Position numbers and translations under genes: made by a program. Shown here in pieces: positions 50,660 to 60,122 of a stretch of 64,000 bases of DNA; within the stretch, counting starts at the first letter, position 1, and each line of letters opens with the position of its first letter. Source of the DNA: an uncultured Clostridia bacterium (GTDB lineage Bacteria > Bacillota > Clostridia > Oscillospirales > Acutalibacteraceae); contig CAMMRL010000007.1 in NCBI GenBank assembly GCA_946499275.1, forward strand, positions 1-64,000, read 5' to 3'. The notes under the pieces were generated by a model, which did no database searches, was not told the DNA's origin, and worked only from the letters and a program-made list of their open reading frames with translations.

Positions 50660-52489
50660 ATGTGTGGAATTGTAGGCTTTATCGGCTGCAAGCCGGCGGC
50701 CCCCCTACTGTTGGAGGGATTGGCCAAACTGGAGTATCGCGGGTACGATTCGGCGGGAATTGCGTTGGTGGAAAACGGGCAGATTACCATCCATAAAGCG
50801 AAAGGCCGGCTGAGCGTACTCAGCGACCGGATCCGGGGCGGGGACGGCATCGAAGCGACGGTAGGTATCGGCCACACCCGCTGGGCCACCCACGGCAAGC
50901 CGAGCGACGAAAATTCGCACCCGCATAAAAGTGCCAGCGGCCGCTTTGCCGTAGTACACAACGGGATCATTGAAAACTACGCCGCCTTAAAAAAAGAATT
51001 GCAGAGCGACGGGGTGGAATTCCTGTCCGAAACCGACACGGAGGTTATCGCCCATTTGATTGAACGGAGCTATACCGGGGATTTTCTCGCCGCGGTGCGC
51101 GCCGCCATCCAGCGCCTGGAAGGTTCATACGCGCTGGGGGTGCTTTGCGCGGAACATCCGGATGAATTCATTGCGGTGCGCAACGCCAGCCCGCTGATTG
51201 TCGGGCTGTCCGAAATCGGGAACTTTATCGCTTCCGACATCCCGGCGGTTTTGGCTCATACCCGCCGGGTAATCCCGCTGGCCGACCATGAGATCGTCCG
51301 GCTGACACGGGACGCGGTCACGGTGTTCGACCAGGCCGGCCATCCGGTCGAAAAGAAGGAAATGACCGTGGACTGGGACGTGACCAGCGCGGAAAAGGGC
51401 GGGTACGACCATTTCATGATCAAAGAGATCATGGAACAGCCCCAGGCGCTTTCAGCCACCATCTCTCCCCGGATCGACGCGGACGGCGGCATCGTGCTGG
51501 ACGGCATCCATCTCACCGCCTCCCAGCTTCGGAAGGTCAACCGCCTGTTTATTGTGGCTTGCGGTTCGGCCTACCATGCGGGCGTGGTGGGGAAATACGT
51601 GATCGAAAAGCTGGCGCGGATCCCGGTCGAAGTGGACCTTGCTTCCGAGTTCCGGTACCGCGACCCGATTGTGGACGAAAAATCGCTGGTGATTATCGTC
51701 AGCCAGTCGGGAGAAACCGCCGACACCCTGGCCGCCCTGCGGGAAGCGAAACGCCGCGGCGCCAGGGTGCTCTCCATCGTCAACGTGGTGGGCAGCACCA
51801 TCGCCAGTGAAAGCGACGACGTGCTGTACACCTGGGCCGGGCCGGAAATCTCCGTCGCCACCACCAAAGCGTATTCCACCCAGCTCACCATGCTGTACCT
51901 GATCGCGTTTTACATCGCCCACAAGCTGGGGCGGATCGACGACCGTGACCAACGGCGGCTGCTCAGCGCCCTGATCCGCCTGCCGGATATGGTGTCCGGC
52001 ATCCTGCGGCAGGCCGGGGAACTCAAACAGCTCGCCCAGCGGTACGCCTATCTGGAACACGCCTATTTCATCGGGCGGAACCTCGACTACGCGGTGGCGC
52101 TGGAAGCCTCCCTCAAGCTGAAGGAGATCAGCTACATCCACTCGGAAGCTTATGCGGCCGGGGAGCTCAAACACGGCACCATCTCGCTGATCGAGGAGGG
52201 CACCTTCGTGGTGGCCCTCGCCTGCTGCGAAAAGCTGATCGAAAAGACCATGTCCAACATCAAAGAGGTCAAGGCCCGCGGGGCGGAGGTGCTGGTGCTC
52301 ACCACCGACGATAACCGCGACGTTCTGCCGGAAGCGGACCATGTGCTGTACATCCCGAAAACCAACGACCTGCTGATGCCCTCGCTCGAAGTCGTCCCCA
52401 TGCAGCTATTGGGATATTATATCGCCCTGGCACGGAAATGCGATATCGACAAGCCGCGCAACCTGGCCAAAAGCGTAACCGTGGAATAA
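50660..52489 (+). CDS. glmS: Glutamine-fructose-6-phosphate aminotransferase
   Basis: Makes glucosamine-6-phosphate from fructose-6-phosphate and glutamine, the first step to UDP-GlcNAc and peptidoglycan. ATG 50660 gives the mature start MCGIVGF with catalytic Cys2; AAAGGAG precedes it. Glutaminase domain: LEYRGYDSAGIAL, HTRWATHGKPSDENSHPH; two SIS domains: CGSAYHAGVVGKYVIE, SQSGETADTLAALREAKRRG, SVATTKAYSTQ, and the C-terminal DKPRNLAKSVTVE. 609 aa, complete. Confidence 0.97.
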   Translation: MCGIVGFIGCKPAAPLLLEGLAKLEYRGYDSAGIALVENGQITIHKAKGRLSVLSDRIRGGDGIEATVGIGHTRWATHGKPSDENSHPHKSASGRFAVVHNGIIENYAALKKELQSDGVEFLSETDTEVIAHLIERSYTGDFLAAVRAAIQRLEGSYALGVLCAEHPDEFIAVRNASPLIVGLSEIGNFIASDIPAVLAHTRRVIPLADHEIVRLTRDAVTVFDQAGHPVEKKEMTVDWDVTSAEKGGYDHFMIKEIMEQPQALSATISPRIDADGGIVLDGIHLTASQLRKVNRLFIVACGSAYHAGVVGKYVIEKLARIPVEVDLASEFRYRDPIVDEKSLVIIVSQSGETADTLAALREAKRRGARVLSIVNVVGSTIASESDDVLYTWAGPEISVATTKAYSTQLTMLYLIAFYIAHKLGRIDDRDQRRLLSALIRLPDMVSGILRQAGELKQLAQRYAYLEHAYFIGRNLDYAVALEASLKLKEISYIHSEAYAAGELKHGTISLIEEGTFVVALACCEKLIEKTMSNIKEVKARGAEVLVLTTDDNRDVLPEADHVLYIPKTNDLLMPSLEVVPMQLLGYYIALARKCDIDKPRNLAKSVTVE

Positions 52490-52514
52490 AACCGGAAGCC
52501 CCTCCAAAAAAACG

Positions 52515-52560
52515 AATCCCCCGGCCGGAAGTGAACGTTTCCGACCGGGGGATTTTCTTT
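52515..52560 (+). terminator. Terminator after glmS
   Basis: CCCCCGGCCGGAA / TTTCCGACCGGGGG type hairpin followed by TTTTC. Confidence 0.8.
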
Positions 52561-52563
52561 CCC

Positions 52564-52824
52564 CTATGCCATCAGCCCCCGCACGTATTTCCAGGCAAGG
52601 ACCCGGAACACGGCGTGATCCAGCGCTTCTTCCGGGATCACGCCCGCGCGCAAGGCAGACAGAATTTCCGCATACCCGGCGGCGCAATTGCCCAAAAGCA
52701 GCAGGTCGTTCCCCGCCAGGAGCGCCTGCACGGCATGGCCAGCAATACCGGAACTACGGCAGCCGCCGCAACAGACCGTCGCCTTCTCTTTCGCATAATC
52801 CCCATTCGCATAACAGTCTCTTTT
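52564..52824 (-). pseudogene. Remnant of a GH3 beta-N-acetylhexosaminidase
   Basis: The minus frame ending in the TAG at 52564-52566 reads AVQALLAGNDLLLLGNCAAG, YAEILSALRAGVIPEEALDH, AVFRVLAWKYVRGLMA. This is the characteristic end of the GH3/NagZ catalytic domain (AGNDLLL, then SALRAGxIPEE, then RxLAWK). Upstream the frame contains GDYAKEKATV and then a stop at 52825-52827, about 85 codons in, with no start codon; the N-terminal 300 or so residues are missing. So it is a decayed gene, not a shadow frame. Confidence 0.7.
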
Positions 52825-52901
52825 TCATAATGGTTGGCAGATGGCGTCTCAACGTCGGATATAAAAACACATCCCCCGGGGGCACTATATTCCCATTCCA
52901 T

Positions 52902-52932
52902 AAAAAAACGGGCGGAAACCCGCCCGCTTTTG
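52902..52932 (-). terminator. Terminator after pyrE
   Basis: CGGGCGG / CCGCCCG stem with T7 on the minus strand (A7 at 52902-52908). Confidence 0.85.
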
Positions 52933-52946
52933 TCCGCGATAAAGTA

Positions 52947-53621
52947 TTACCCACGGATACCGTATTCTTTCAAATACGCTTCCATCTTTTCCCGCATTTC
53001 GTCGTTCAGGATTACCTCGCCGTCTATCGGCACGTTATGCAGGGTTTCAATAATCTCCCGCACTGTGACGATGGGATAGGTGTCAATCCCGTACTCCTGT
53101 TTGATCTCCTGGATGGCGGAAAGCTCGCCCTTCCCCCGCTCCATCCGGTCGGCGGAAACCACCAGCCCGGCGATCTCGACATCCGCGATCCCTTTCAGGA
53201 TGGGCAGGCATTCCCGCATGGCGGTCCCGGCGGTGATCACGTCTTCAATAATAATCACCCGGTCGCCGTCCTTGAGCGGATAGCCGACCAGCACGCCGCC
53301 CTCGCCGTGATCTTTGGCCTCCTTGCGGTTGAAACAGTAGCTCACATCCCGGCCGTACCGGTTGTACAGCGCGATGGAACAGGCTACGGAAAGGGGGATG
53401 CCCTTATACGCCGGACCGAACAACGCGTCCACCGGCTGCGGAAAATGCTCCTGCACGCAGGCGGCGTAATATTCGCCCAGCTTGGCGGCCTGCGCCCCGG
53501 TGCGATAATTCCCCGTGTTGATAAAATAGGGGGTTTTCCGCCCGCTCTTGGTGGTGAAGTCTCCGAAAGTCAGTACCTTGGAGCGGACCATGAACTCGAT
53601 AAATTCCTTTTTATACGACAT
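52947..53621 (-). CDS. pyrE: Orotate phosphoribosyltransferase
   Basis: Makes OMP from orotate and PRPP in pyrimidine synthesis. 224 aa. Blocks: GDFTTKSGRKTPYFINTGNY, LFGPAYKGIPLSVACSIAL, FNRKEAKDHGEGG and the PRPP loop VIIIEDVITAGTAMRE. RBS AAAGGA. No other pyr gene adjoins. Confidence 0.96.
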   Translation of the reverse strand: MSYKKEFIEFMVRSKVLTFGDFTTKSGRKTPYFINTGNYRTGAQAAKLGEYYAACVQEHFPQPVDALFGPAYKGIPLSVACSIALYNRYGRDVSYCFNRKEAKDHGEGGVLVGYPLKDGDRVIIIEDVITAGTAMRECLPILKGIADVEIAGLVVSADRMERGKGELSAIQEIKQEYGIDTYPIVTVREIIETLHNVPIDGEVILNDEMREKMEAYLKEYGIRG

Positions 53622-53662
53622 GGGTTTTCATCCTTTCCTATATCCGTTGATCCGTTAATGAT

Positions 53663-54094
53663 TTACGGGTTGCTGATTATCCCCAGCGCCAGGCGGCCTT
53701 TGGCGGTCAATACGGCCCGGCCCCGGCGGATATGCGGGGTATCAAACAGAAAACCTGGCCGGTTTTTCCCTTCCTCCACCAGTTCGCAGAGCTGGCGGTA
53801 AACGGCGGATTCCTTATACACGGCGTAATCCGCCGCCACCGTGACCGCCGGCCGGTAATCAATGAGTATCAGCCCCTCCTGTTCCAGGTGGGCAAGGGTT
53901 TCCCCCCGCCGCTTGACGATAGCCATTAGCTCCTCCGCATGCTCCAGCCGCACATGGTTGAGCGCGGTAGAGCGCAGTTCCCGTTCCCGGCTGCTCCACA
54001 ATTCCAGCCGCACCAGCGGATACCGCTTCACCCCGGCGATCGTTGTCAGAAGCTCCCGCTCCTCGGGCCGAAGCCCGCTTTCCTTTTGTGTCAT
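53663..54094 (-). CDS. Hypothetical protein
   Basis: Cytoplasmic protein of 143 aa without a family I recognise. Charged and helical in the first two thirds (RPEERELLTTIAGVKRYPL, HAEELMAIVKRRGETLAHLE), ending with HIRRGRAVLTAKGRLALGII. The end resembles a winged-helix tail and the layout could fit a small transcription factor, but this is a guess. 41 bases upstream of pyrE on the same strand. Confidence 0.6.
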   Translation of the reverse strand: MTQKESGLRPEERELLTTIAGVKRYPLVRLELWSSRERELRSTALNHVRLEHAEELMAIVKRRGETLAHLEQEGLILIDYRPAVTVAADYAVYKESAVYRQLCELVEEGKNRPGFLFDTPHIRRGRAVLTAKGRLALGIISNP

Positions 54095-54147
54095 TCGTTC
54101 ACCCTTCTTTCCGGATGGGCTTTTCCCGTCCTGCCGTCCTTTACCGG

Positions 54148-54444
54148 TTACTGCAAAATCAGCAGGGTCACGCCCGGGTTCAGCCCCACCACTTTGGAGC
54201 GGATGCGGGGATGCTTCAAGCTTCCCCGCACCATATCCCGCAGCGTCGTGCCGCCGGTGTATCCGTGGATCACGGTTACTTCACGGACACTGCCGTCCAG
54301 GCGGCTGAGCAGCCGCTCCAGATGCCGTTTCGCTTGATCCCGAGTCATGTGATGGATATCCACCTCCACCTTCTGCCCGGTGGAAAAACGGGGTTCCCAA
54401 CCCGGCGTCATCCGTCGGGGAGAAGAGGAACGCGAGTGCGCCAT
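54148..54444 (-). CDS. Smr-domain protein
   Basis: Small MutS-related (Smr) domain protein of 98 aa. ATG 54444 follows GGAAGGGGG. The core is visible: VEVDIHHMTRDQAKRHLERL (the usual LDLHG is here VDIHHM), VREVTVIHGYTGGTTLRDMV (HGxGxG type) and PGVTLLIL. Stand-alone Smr proteins are nucleases or RNA-binding factors. The altered LDLHG motif leaves activity open. 53 bases ahead of the hypothetical gene that precedes pyrE. Confidence 0.85.
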   Translation of the reverse strand: MAHSRSSSPRRMTPGWEPRFSTGQKVEVDIHHMTRDQAKRHLERLLSRLDGSVREVTVIHGYTGGTTLRDMVRGSLKHPRIRSKVVGLNPGVTLLILQ

Positions 54445-54650
54445 AGCCGTTTTCCCCCTTCCGATCCATTCGCCTGCATCCACTTTTGTCCATTATACGG
54501 CATACGGCGGACAAGTGCAAGGCGCGGTGTTGACTTTTCGCGCGGTCGGGCTATACTTAAAAGCGGACGTTGCGGGAAACCGCCCCTTATTCGGTACGGC
54601 TTTCCGCGCTCCATCCCTATCCTGAATCACAACCGGAAAGGATGATCCAT

Positions 54651-55202
54651 ATGTACGAAACCATTACCCAACAGGCCCGCCAGGCGGTCGACGAGCTGAT
54701 GGAAGCCGCCGGGCTGCGGACCGGGCAGGTCCTCGTGGCGGGCTGCTCCTCGAGCGAGATGGTTGGGGAAAGAATCGGTACCTGCTCCAGCGAGGACGCG
54801 GCGAACGCCCTGCTGAACGGGCTGTATCCGTCTCTCCAGGAACGTGGGATTTTTCTCGCCGCCCAGTGCTGCGAGCACTTGAACCGCGCCCTGATTGTGG
54901 AACGGGAAGCGGCGGAACGGTACGGCTGGGAGATCGTAAATGTAGTCCCCCAGCCCAAAGCGGGAGGTTCCTTTGCCACCGCCGCCTATGCAGCGTTCCG
55001 GGACCCTGTCGCGGTGGAAAAAATCCAGGCAGACGCGGGGATGGATATCGGCAATACCCTCATCGGCATGCATCTGCGGCGGGTCGCCGTCCCCCTGCGG
55101 CTTTCCATAAAGCGGATCGGGGAAGCTCCGCTGGTGTGCGCCCGCACCCGTCCCAAGTTCATTGGCGGCGAACGCGCCCATTACCGGAAGGATCTGCTGT
55201 AG
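54651..55202 (+). CDS. UPF0340/TIGR01440 family protein (YwlG-like)
   Basis: Cytoplasmic protein of 183 aa of unknown function. ATG 54651 lies eight bases after AAAGGA. Family blocks: VLVAGCSSSEMVGERIGTCS, GIFLAAQCCEHLNRALIVER, VVPQPKAGGSFATAAY, GMDIGNTLIGMHLRRVAVPL. In many Firmicutes it lies by glyA or upp; here it stands alone. Confidence 0.9.
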   Translation: MYETITQQARQAVDELMEAAGLRTGQVLVAGCSSSEMVGERIGTCSSEDAANALLNGLYPSLQERGIFLAAQCCEHLNRALIVEREAAERYGWEIVNVVPQPKAGGSFATAAYAAFRDPVAVEKIQADAGMDIGNTLIGMHLRRVAVPLRLSIKRIGEAPLVCARTRPKFIGGERAHYRKDLL

Positions 55203-55262
55203 CCGACGGCTCGCCGCCCGTTATGCGGGAAAAGCGGGATAAATGATACCGAAAACACGAAA

Positions 55263-55295
55263 GAGGAGACGTTTCCTAAACGGAAACGTCTCCTC
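55263..55295. terminator. Bidirectional terminator
   Basis: AGAGGAGACGTTTCC / GGAAACGTCTCCTCT stem, 5-base loop, between convergent genes. Confidence 0.85.
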
Positions 55296-55359
55296 TGCAT
55301 TTTCATGGAAAACCCGCGTGCATTACGGACGGGCGCCCTTCTTCGCGGCTTGCCGCCGT

Positions 55360-56817
55360 TTATGCGTGCCGGTGAACATTCGCCTTGTCCAGCCCCTTGC
55401 TCTCCACGTTTTCTACCACGCTTTCCGCGCCGCCGAGCCGGGTATCGAACACCTTTTTCGATTTCTGGATTTCCATCAGGGTCGCCGGGCCGCCCATACA
55501 ACCGCCGACGCAGAACATTCCCTCGACGAAGTCCACCGGCAGCTTGCCGGCCTTCAGAAGCATCAGCGCCTTGCGGCATTCGTCCGCGCCGTTGCATTTC
55601 TGCGCTTTGACGTTGGCATCCTCGCCCCGTTCGCTGAGCACCTGGGCCACCGCGCCGGTCACGCCGCCGGACACCGCAAACCCTTTGCCGTACCGGGTCG
55701 CGTCTTCAGGCGCTTCCTCCGTCTCTTCCACCTCGATGCCCTGGGCGCAGAGCATAGCGTACAGCTCCTCAAACGTAATGGCGTAGTCGATTTCGTCCAC
55801 ATAATTGCCCATCACCTCGTTTTTCTTGGCGATGCAGGGGCCGATGAACACCGTCACCACCCCGGGACGGATACTGCGGATATACCGTTCGACGGCAACC
55901 ATCGGGGACACGGTAGTGGACACGTATTTTTCCAGCGCCGGGAAATGCTTATGCACCAGGTTCACAAACGCCGGGCAGCAGGAGGAGGTCATCGGTTCGC
56001 CCGCCGCACGCCGCTCGGACAGCTCGGCCGCCTCGTTATACGCGACCATATCCGCGCCGAGCGCGACCTCGTACACGTCGTCGAACCCCAATTTCCGGAT
56101 CGCCTGCTTGATCTGCGGTAAGGTAGCCGCACCAAACTGCCCTTCGATCGCCGGGGCGACCATGGCGACCACTTCCTTGTCCTGCTTTTTCAGCGCATCG
56201 ATCACACTGACCATCATAGACACGTCGGAAATCGCGCCGAACGGGCAGCCTACCACGCAAGCGCCGCAGTTCACGCATTTTTGCGGGTCAATGGTAGCGA
56301 TGTCGTTTTCGTCCATGTTGATCGCTTTTACCGGGCAACTTTTGATGCAGGGCCGCTCGATTTCCACAATGGCGTTGTACGGGCAGGCAGCGACGCATTT
56401 GCCGCACTTCTTGCATTTCGATTGGTCAATCACCGCGCCATGCGGCGTGCTGGTAATCGCGCCGAACGGGCAGGCCTTCACGCACTTTTTCGCCAGGCAG
56501 CTCTGGCAGTTCTGGGTGACAGTGATCTTGGTGATCGGGCAGCCCTCGCAGGCGCAGGGAATAACGTGGACGACCTGCGCGCTGTCCGCGTCGGTATACA
56601 GCACGTCCATGGGCAGCTTGCCCATCGCCATGCGCACCCGCTGGCGGACAATTTCCCTCTCCCGGTATACGCAGCAACGGAACTGCGGCTTGATCCCTTC
56701 GATCATCTCATAAGGGATTTTGTCGTATTCCTCATACAGGTTGCCGTCAAAAGCATGCTTTGCGGTACGCCGCAGAACCTCGTGCTTGATTTGAACGATA
56801 TCGGTGATGTTTTCCAT
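55360..56817 (-). CDS. [FeFe] hydrogenase, group-B type
   Basis: Iron-only hydrogenase-like enzyme (485 aa). I use ATG 56817; the ATG three codons earlier abuts the AAAGG site. N-terminal part carries multiple clusters: CACEGCP, CQSCLAKKCVKACP, CKKCGKCVAACP, CIKSCP and CVNCGACVVGCP. The H-cluster motifs are TSSCCPAF (about 280), IGPCIAKKNE (about 326) and EGMFCVGGCMGGP (about 434): all four cysteines are present, while side residues differ from the classical MPCxxKxxE. It likely exchanges electrons with ferredoxin. Separated by 115 bases from the phosphatase gene upstream; probably same transcript. Confidence 0.85.
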   Translation of the reverse strand: MENITDIVQIKHEVLRRTAKHAFDGNLYEEYDKIPYEMIEGIKPQFRCCVYREREIVRQRVRMAMGKLPMDVLYTDADSAQVVHVIPCACEGCPITKITVTQNCQSCLAKKCVKACPFGAITSTPHGAVIDQSKCKKCGKCVAACPYNAIVEIERPCIKSCPVKAINMDENDIATIDPQKCVNCGACVVGCPFGAISDVSMMVSVIDALKKQDKEVVAMVAPAIEGQFGAATLPQIKQAIRKLGFDDVYEVALGADMVAYNEAAELSERRAAGEPMTSSCCPAFVNLVHKHFPALEKYVSTTVSPMVAVERYIRSIRPGVVTVFIGPCIAKKNEVMGNYVDEIDYAITFEELYAMLCAQGIEVEETEEAPEDATRYGKGFAVSGGVTGAVAQVLSERGEDANVKAQKCNGADECRKALMLLKAGKLPVDFVEGMFCVGGCMGGPATLMEIQKSKKVFDTRLGGAESVVENVESKGLDKANVHRHA

Positions 56818-56932
56818 AATGTCCATGCCTTTCCGACCGCCCGGCCGGCCAGCGGCGAACGGTCTGTCTTAGTGCGATGCCGCGTCCGCGGCGAATTACG
56901 TCTCCGCCCTTCCGGGACGAAAGCGGGTTTCG

Positions 56933-58102
56933 TTAATAATACCGGATGCGGACGATTTTTCCCGCCGCCCGCAGCGTATCGGCCAGCTCTTCGAGCAGCC
57001 GGATTTTGATGCTCAGATCCACCGGCAGGTTGGGATTTTGATGGGCGGGGTTGATCGCCTTGCCGATGAACATATTCAGATGGGTGCAGTGCTCCAGCAG
57101 TATCCGGGCGATCATCGCCGCCCCGTTCCCCGCGTCCAACGCCTTGATGTTTTCGGGGTCGGCGGGGTTTTCCAGCGAATTTTTCACCAGCACGTTCACC
57201 TGCCGGATGGTCAGCACCCCTTCGGTTACCAGGTCAATGCCCTTGATGTGGGCGATCGGGGGCAGGTCGTCGTCGAAATTGAGGTCGGTAGTCACTTCCC
57301 GCCCGAGCACCCGGGCCACGAGGTTGGCGCTGCTGCCGCCGCAGACGATCTTCAGCCCCTCCGGCGACATGAAGTCCACCACCGCCCGCTCGTCGTCCTG
57401 CTTGAAGCGGGGCGGGCCGGAGAAAAGGCTGACCACCTGCTGCGGGATCACCCGCACCGTCGCCACCGTGGTGTCGTCCCCCGGCTGGCGCATATACAGG
57501 TCCTCGCACGCGCCGAGCAGGGCGGAGGTCATCCGGGCGCTGGTGGTTTCCTCCTGCCAGTTGTCCTCCAGGAAGTCCCGCACGCTCTCCCAGTTCCATC
57601 CCAGGTTGAGCACCGCGCCGATACCGGCGTACATCACGCCGTCGCTGATGAGGGTGAGGACGTCCCCCACCTCCACGTCGAACACAGCTTCCTTGATGGT
57701 TTTCCCACCGACCTCCCGCTCGGTATACTCGATAGGATAGGCCACCCCGTCGTGTACATGGATACAGCCGGGGCAGTCGAATTCGGTCAGGTACGCTTTG
57801 CCGTCGGTGGTCAGCTTGAGGATGGAAAAGGTGGAATACGCGACATGCCGCACCTTACACACCGGCAGGGTATGGATGATGGTGTCCACCGTGTCCTCCA
57901 GCGTCGCACCGGATTTTACCATGGTGGCAATGATTTTGGAGGTGAGGGTGGCGAGGATGTTGGCCTTGACGCCGCTCCCCAGCCCGTCGGACAGGACGAC
58001 GATCACCCCGTCCTCGACGTTGACCACCTCCACCTTATCGCCGCAAAGCTCCTCGTTCTTCTTGTTTAAGCTTTTGGAGGTGACGTCATAATACACGCTC
58101 AT
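56933..58102 (-). CDS. SpoIIE-type PP2C serine phosphatase
   Basis: Cytoplasmic PP2C phosphatase (389 aa). Metal-binding motifs: VIVVLSDGLGSGVKAN (about 33-48) and VLTLISDGVMYAG (about 148-160), and GDDTTVATVRV. A C-terminal region of about 170 residues (from FSGPPRFKQDDERAVVDF) has CGGSSANLVAR and is not part of PP2C. The ATG overlaps the stop of the sensory hydrogenase gene (ATGA), so the two are coupled; in related anaerobes this pair signals redox or H2 state. The phosphoprotein target is unknown. Confidence 0.88.
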   Translation of the reverse strand: MSVYYDVTSKSLNKKNEELCGDKVEVVNVEDGVIVVLSDGLGSGVKANILATLTSKIIATMVKSGATLEDTVDTIIHTLPVCKVRHVAYSTFSILKLTTDGKAYLTEFDCPGCIHVHDGVAYPIEYTEREVGGKTIKEAVFDVEVGDVLTLISDGVMYAGIGAVLNLGWNWESVRDFLEDNWQEETTSARMTSALLGACEDLYMRQPGDDTTVATVRVIPQQVVSLFSGPPRFKQDDERAVVDFMSPEGLKIVCGGSSANLVARVLGREVTTDLNFDDDLPPIAHIKGIDLVTEGVLTIRQVNVLVKNSLENPADPENIKALDAGNGAAMIARILLEHCTHLNMFIGKAINPAHQNPNLPVDLSIKIRLLEELADTLRAAGKIVRIRYY

Positions 58103-59844
58103 GACGGATCACCTTCGTTTAGCATCTGCTTTTTCAGGTTCACCAGCGTCACCTTGGTTTCCGCCGTGGTTTCGCCGAGCAGGCTCGCGATTTCCTGCGC
58201 CACGGTCATCTGCTTATCGATAACCTTCTGCGCCATTTCCGCGGCTTCCAGACGGGCGCGGCGCGCCGCCGTCTCTTGCTGTTCCTCTTCGGTAACGTCC
58301 TTGAAAAAGCCGATGACAATATCCTGTTCCGGGACGTAAACCAGCGTCTCCTCCACAATCGTCTCCTTGGAGATGAGATGCGTTTTCTTGTTCACGATAT
58401 TGCGGTGAGTGTCCAGGACCTCCTGGAAGTCCTCCGGGTCCATGAGTTCAAACAAATCGGATTTCAGCGCCTCCTTGCGGGACACGCCGAATTTCGCCTG
58501 GGCCGCCTGGTTGAACTCCACAATCCGCAGGTCGCGGTCCACCGCGACGATATAGTTGGGCGTCACGCTCAGGGTCACATTGCTCAGTGACTGGGACAGG
58601 TCGATCATATACGGCAGGCACATATACAGCTCCGCCTTGCCGCGGTAAACCGCAATCGCCTTGTCCCGGCAGGTGTTGTACCCGCAGGAGCCGCAGTTGA
58701 GTTCCTTGTCCGGCGTCGGCTTGCCGATTTCGGTCAGGATTTTCCGGATGGTCTTTTCATCCGGTTCCTCCTCTTTCTTCTGCTCCGTCTCAAACCGGAG
58801 GGAAAGGTCGGGCGCAGCCGGTTTCACTTCCTCAAACCCGTCGGCGGCGTACTTTTCCACCGAAAGCCGGGCACGGAACGCCGCCCGCCGTTCCTCCGGG
58901 ATCAGCGGGCCGTTCACGCAGCCGCCGTCGCAGGAGTTCAGCTCCACAAACAGCCGGCCACAGGAACCCGCCTGCAGCTCCTCCAAAAACGCCATCACGT
59001 TTTCCAACCCGCAGACGCTGATGAAACTGTAGCCGTTGTAGGACCCACTGGCAAAGCCTTTGTGGGAGTTCAGTTTCACATCCCGCACAATCCCTTCCGG
59101 CACCGGATAAATGCGGGAGAAGGGGGCGGGCAGCGAAGCAGGGCATTCCTCTTCGGGCGCATCCATTTCCGCCAGGCGGATCCCCCGCTCCGTGAACAGG
59201 GCGTCCAGCTGCCGGAAGGTGATGACACCGTCCGCCGACTCGGGATGGTCGTCGATCTCCTTGATTTTCGACAGGCAGGGGCCGACAAACACCACCTTGG
59301 TATCCGCGCCGTCCCGCTCCTTAATCGTCCGCCCGTGGGCAAGCGCCGGGGAAACCACCGGCGCCATATAGGGGACAAGGGAGGGATAATACTTGGTAAT
59401 CAGGCTGTTGACCGTCGGACAGCAGGTGGTCAAGATACATTCCATTTCCCCCTCGTCCAGGAGCCGCTTGTACTCCGCCGTCACCTCGTTGGCGCCCACG
59501 GCGGTTTCCTCCACCGCGTCGAAGCCGAGACGGTACAGCGCCGCGCGCAGCCGTGCCGCGCTTTCGCCCTTGCCCGCATCGGCATACAGCCCGGCGTACG
59601 ACGGCGCCAGGCTCGCCACCACCCGCACGGACGGGTCCGCCAGCCAGCCCAGTATGCCGGCAATATCGTTCACCACCGTTTTGGCCTTCTGCGGACATAC
59701 GTTGACGCAGTGCCCGCAGAGAATACATTGCTCGGCGATGACCTCCACCCGGTCGTTGATATAGCTGATCGATTTCACATCGCAGTGCTTTAGACATTTA
59801 TAGCAGTTTTTGCAGTTGGCTTCTTTTACCCGTATGTAACCCAA
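58099..59844 (-). CDS. PAS-domain sensory [FeFe] hydrogenase (HydS type)
   Basis: Group-C-like hydrogenase (581 aa) probably sensing H2 or redox state. TTG 59844 is chosen, giving MGYIRVKEANCKNCYKC; longer readings run into the ferredoxin gene. Domains: two 4Fe-4S (CKNCYKCLKHC, CILCGHCVNVCP), H-cluster region with LTTCCPTVNSL (about 143), VGPCLSKIKE (about 190) and LNSCDGGCVNGP (about 300), a four-Cys 4Fe-4S (LNCGSCGYNTC...YMCLP, about 395-425), a PAS domain (VTPNYIVAVDRDLRIVEFNQ, about 440-540) and a helical end. No kinase domain is attached, so output may go to the coupled phosphatase. Confidence 0.87.
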   Translation of the reverse strand: MGYIRVKEANCKNCYKCLKHCDVKSISYINDRVEVIAEQCILCGHCVNVCPQKAKTVVNDIAGILGWLADPSVRVVASLAPSYAGLYADAGKGESAARLRAALYRLGFDAVEETAVGANEVTAEYKRLLDEGEMECILTTCCPTVNSLITKYYPSLVPYMAPVVSPALAHGRTIKERDGADTKVVFVGPCLSKIKEIDDHPESADGVITFRQLDALFTERGIRLAEMDAPEEECPASLPAPFSRIYPVPEGIVRDVKLNSHKGFASGSYNGYSFISVCGLENVMAFLEELQAGSCGRLFVELNSCDGGCVNGPLIPEERRAAFRARLSVEKYAADGFEEVKPAAPDLSLRFETEQKKEEEPDEKTIRKILTEIGKPTPDKELNCGSCGYNTCRDKAIAVYRGKAELYMCLPYMIDLSQSLSNVTLSVTPNYIVAVDRDLRIVEFNQAAQAKFGVSRKEALKSDLFELMDPEDFQEVLDTHRNIVNKKTHLISKETIVEETLVYVPEQDIVIGFFKDVTEEEQQETAARRARLEAAEMAQKVIDKQMTVAQEIASLLGETTAETKVTLVNLKKQMLNEGDPS

Positions 59845-59879
59845 AGCCCGTCCCCGCCTTTCCTTACCGAATCGCGGTC

Positions 59880-60122
59880 TCAGTCCGCCTTCGCCACGGT
59901 GGTTTTGAAAAACTCGTCCGCCGTTTCCGGCCGCACGCTGTAAATCTCGTCCGCGTATTTGACGCATACGCCCGCGTCCGCACAGTGTCCCATGCAGAAC
60001 GATCCCTTGAGCTCCACACTGCCCTCCAGATGGTACTCCTCAATCAATTCTTTGAACCGCTTAATAACATCCCGGGAATTCTGCAGATGGCAGGAGCTTC
60101 CTACGCACACCATCAAATCCAT
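59880..60122 (-). CDS. Thioredoxin-like [2Fe-2S] ferredoxin
   Basis: Small protein (80 aa) of the NuoE/HydA-C-terminal type that binds a 2Fe-2S cluster. ATG 60122 follows GGAAGG at 9 bases and gives MDLMVCVGSSCHLQNSRDVI. Cluster cysteines are in CVGSSCH and GSFCMGHCADAGVCV. First gene of the hydrogenase operon; likely an electron partner of the sensory hydrogenase, which starts 36 bases further on. Confidence 0.9.
   Translation of the reverse strand: MDLMVCVGSSCHLQNSRDVIKRFKELIEEYHLEGSVELKGSFCMGHCADAGVCVKYADEIYSVRPETADEFFKTTVAKAD

Noticed and set aside
52638-52901. 87-codon minus frame starting MEWEYSAPGG
   Set aside because: It is in another frame from the GH3 remnant, which has the recognisable motifs.
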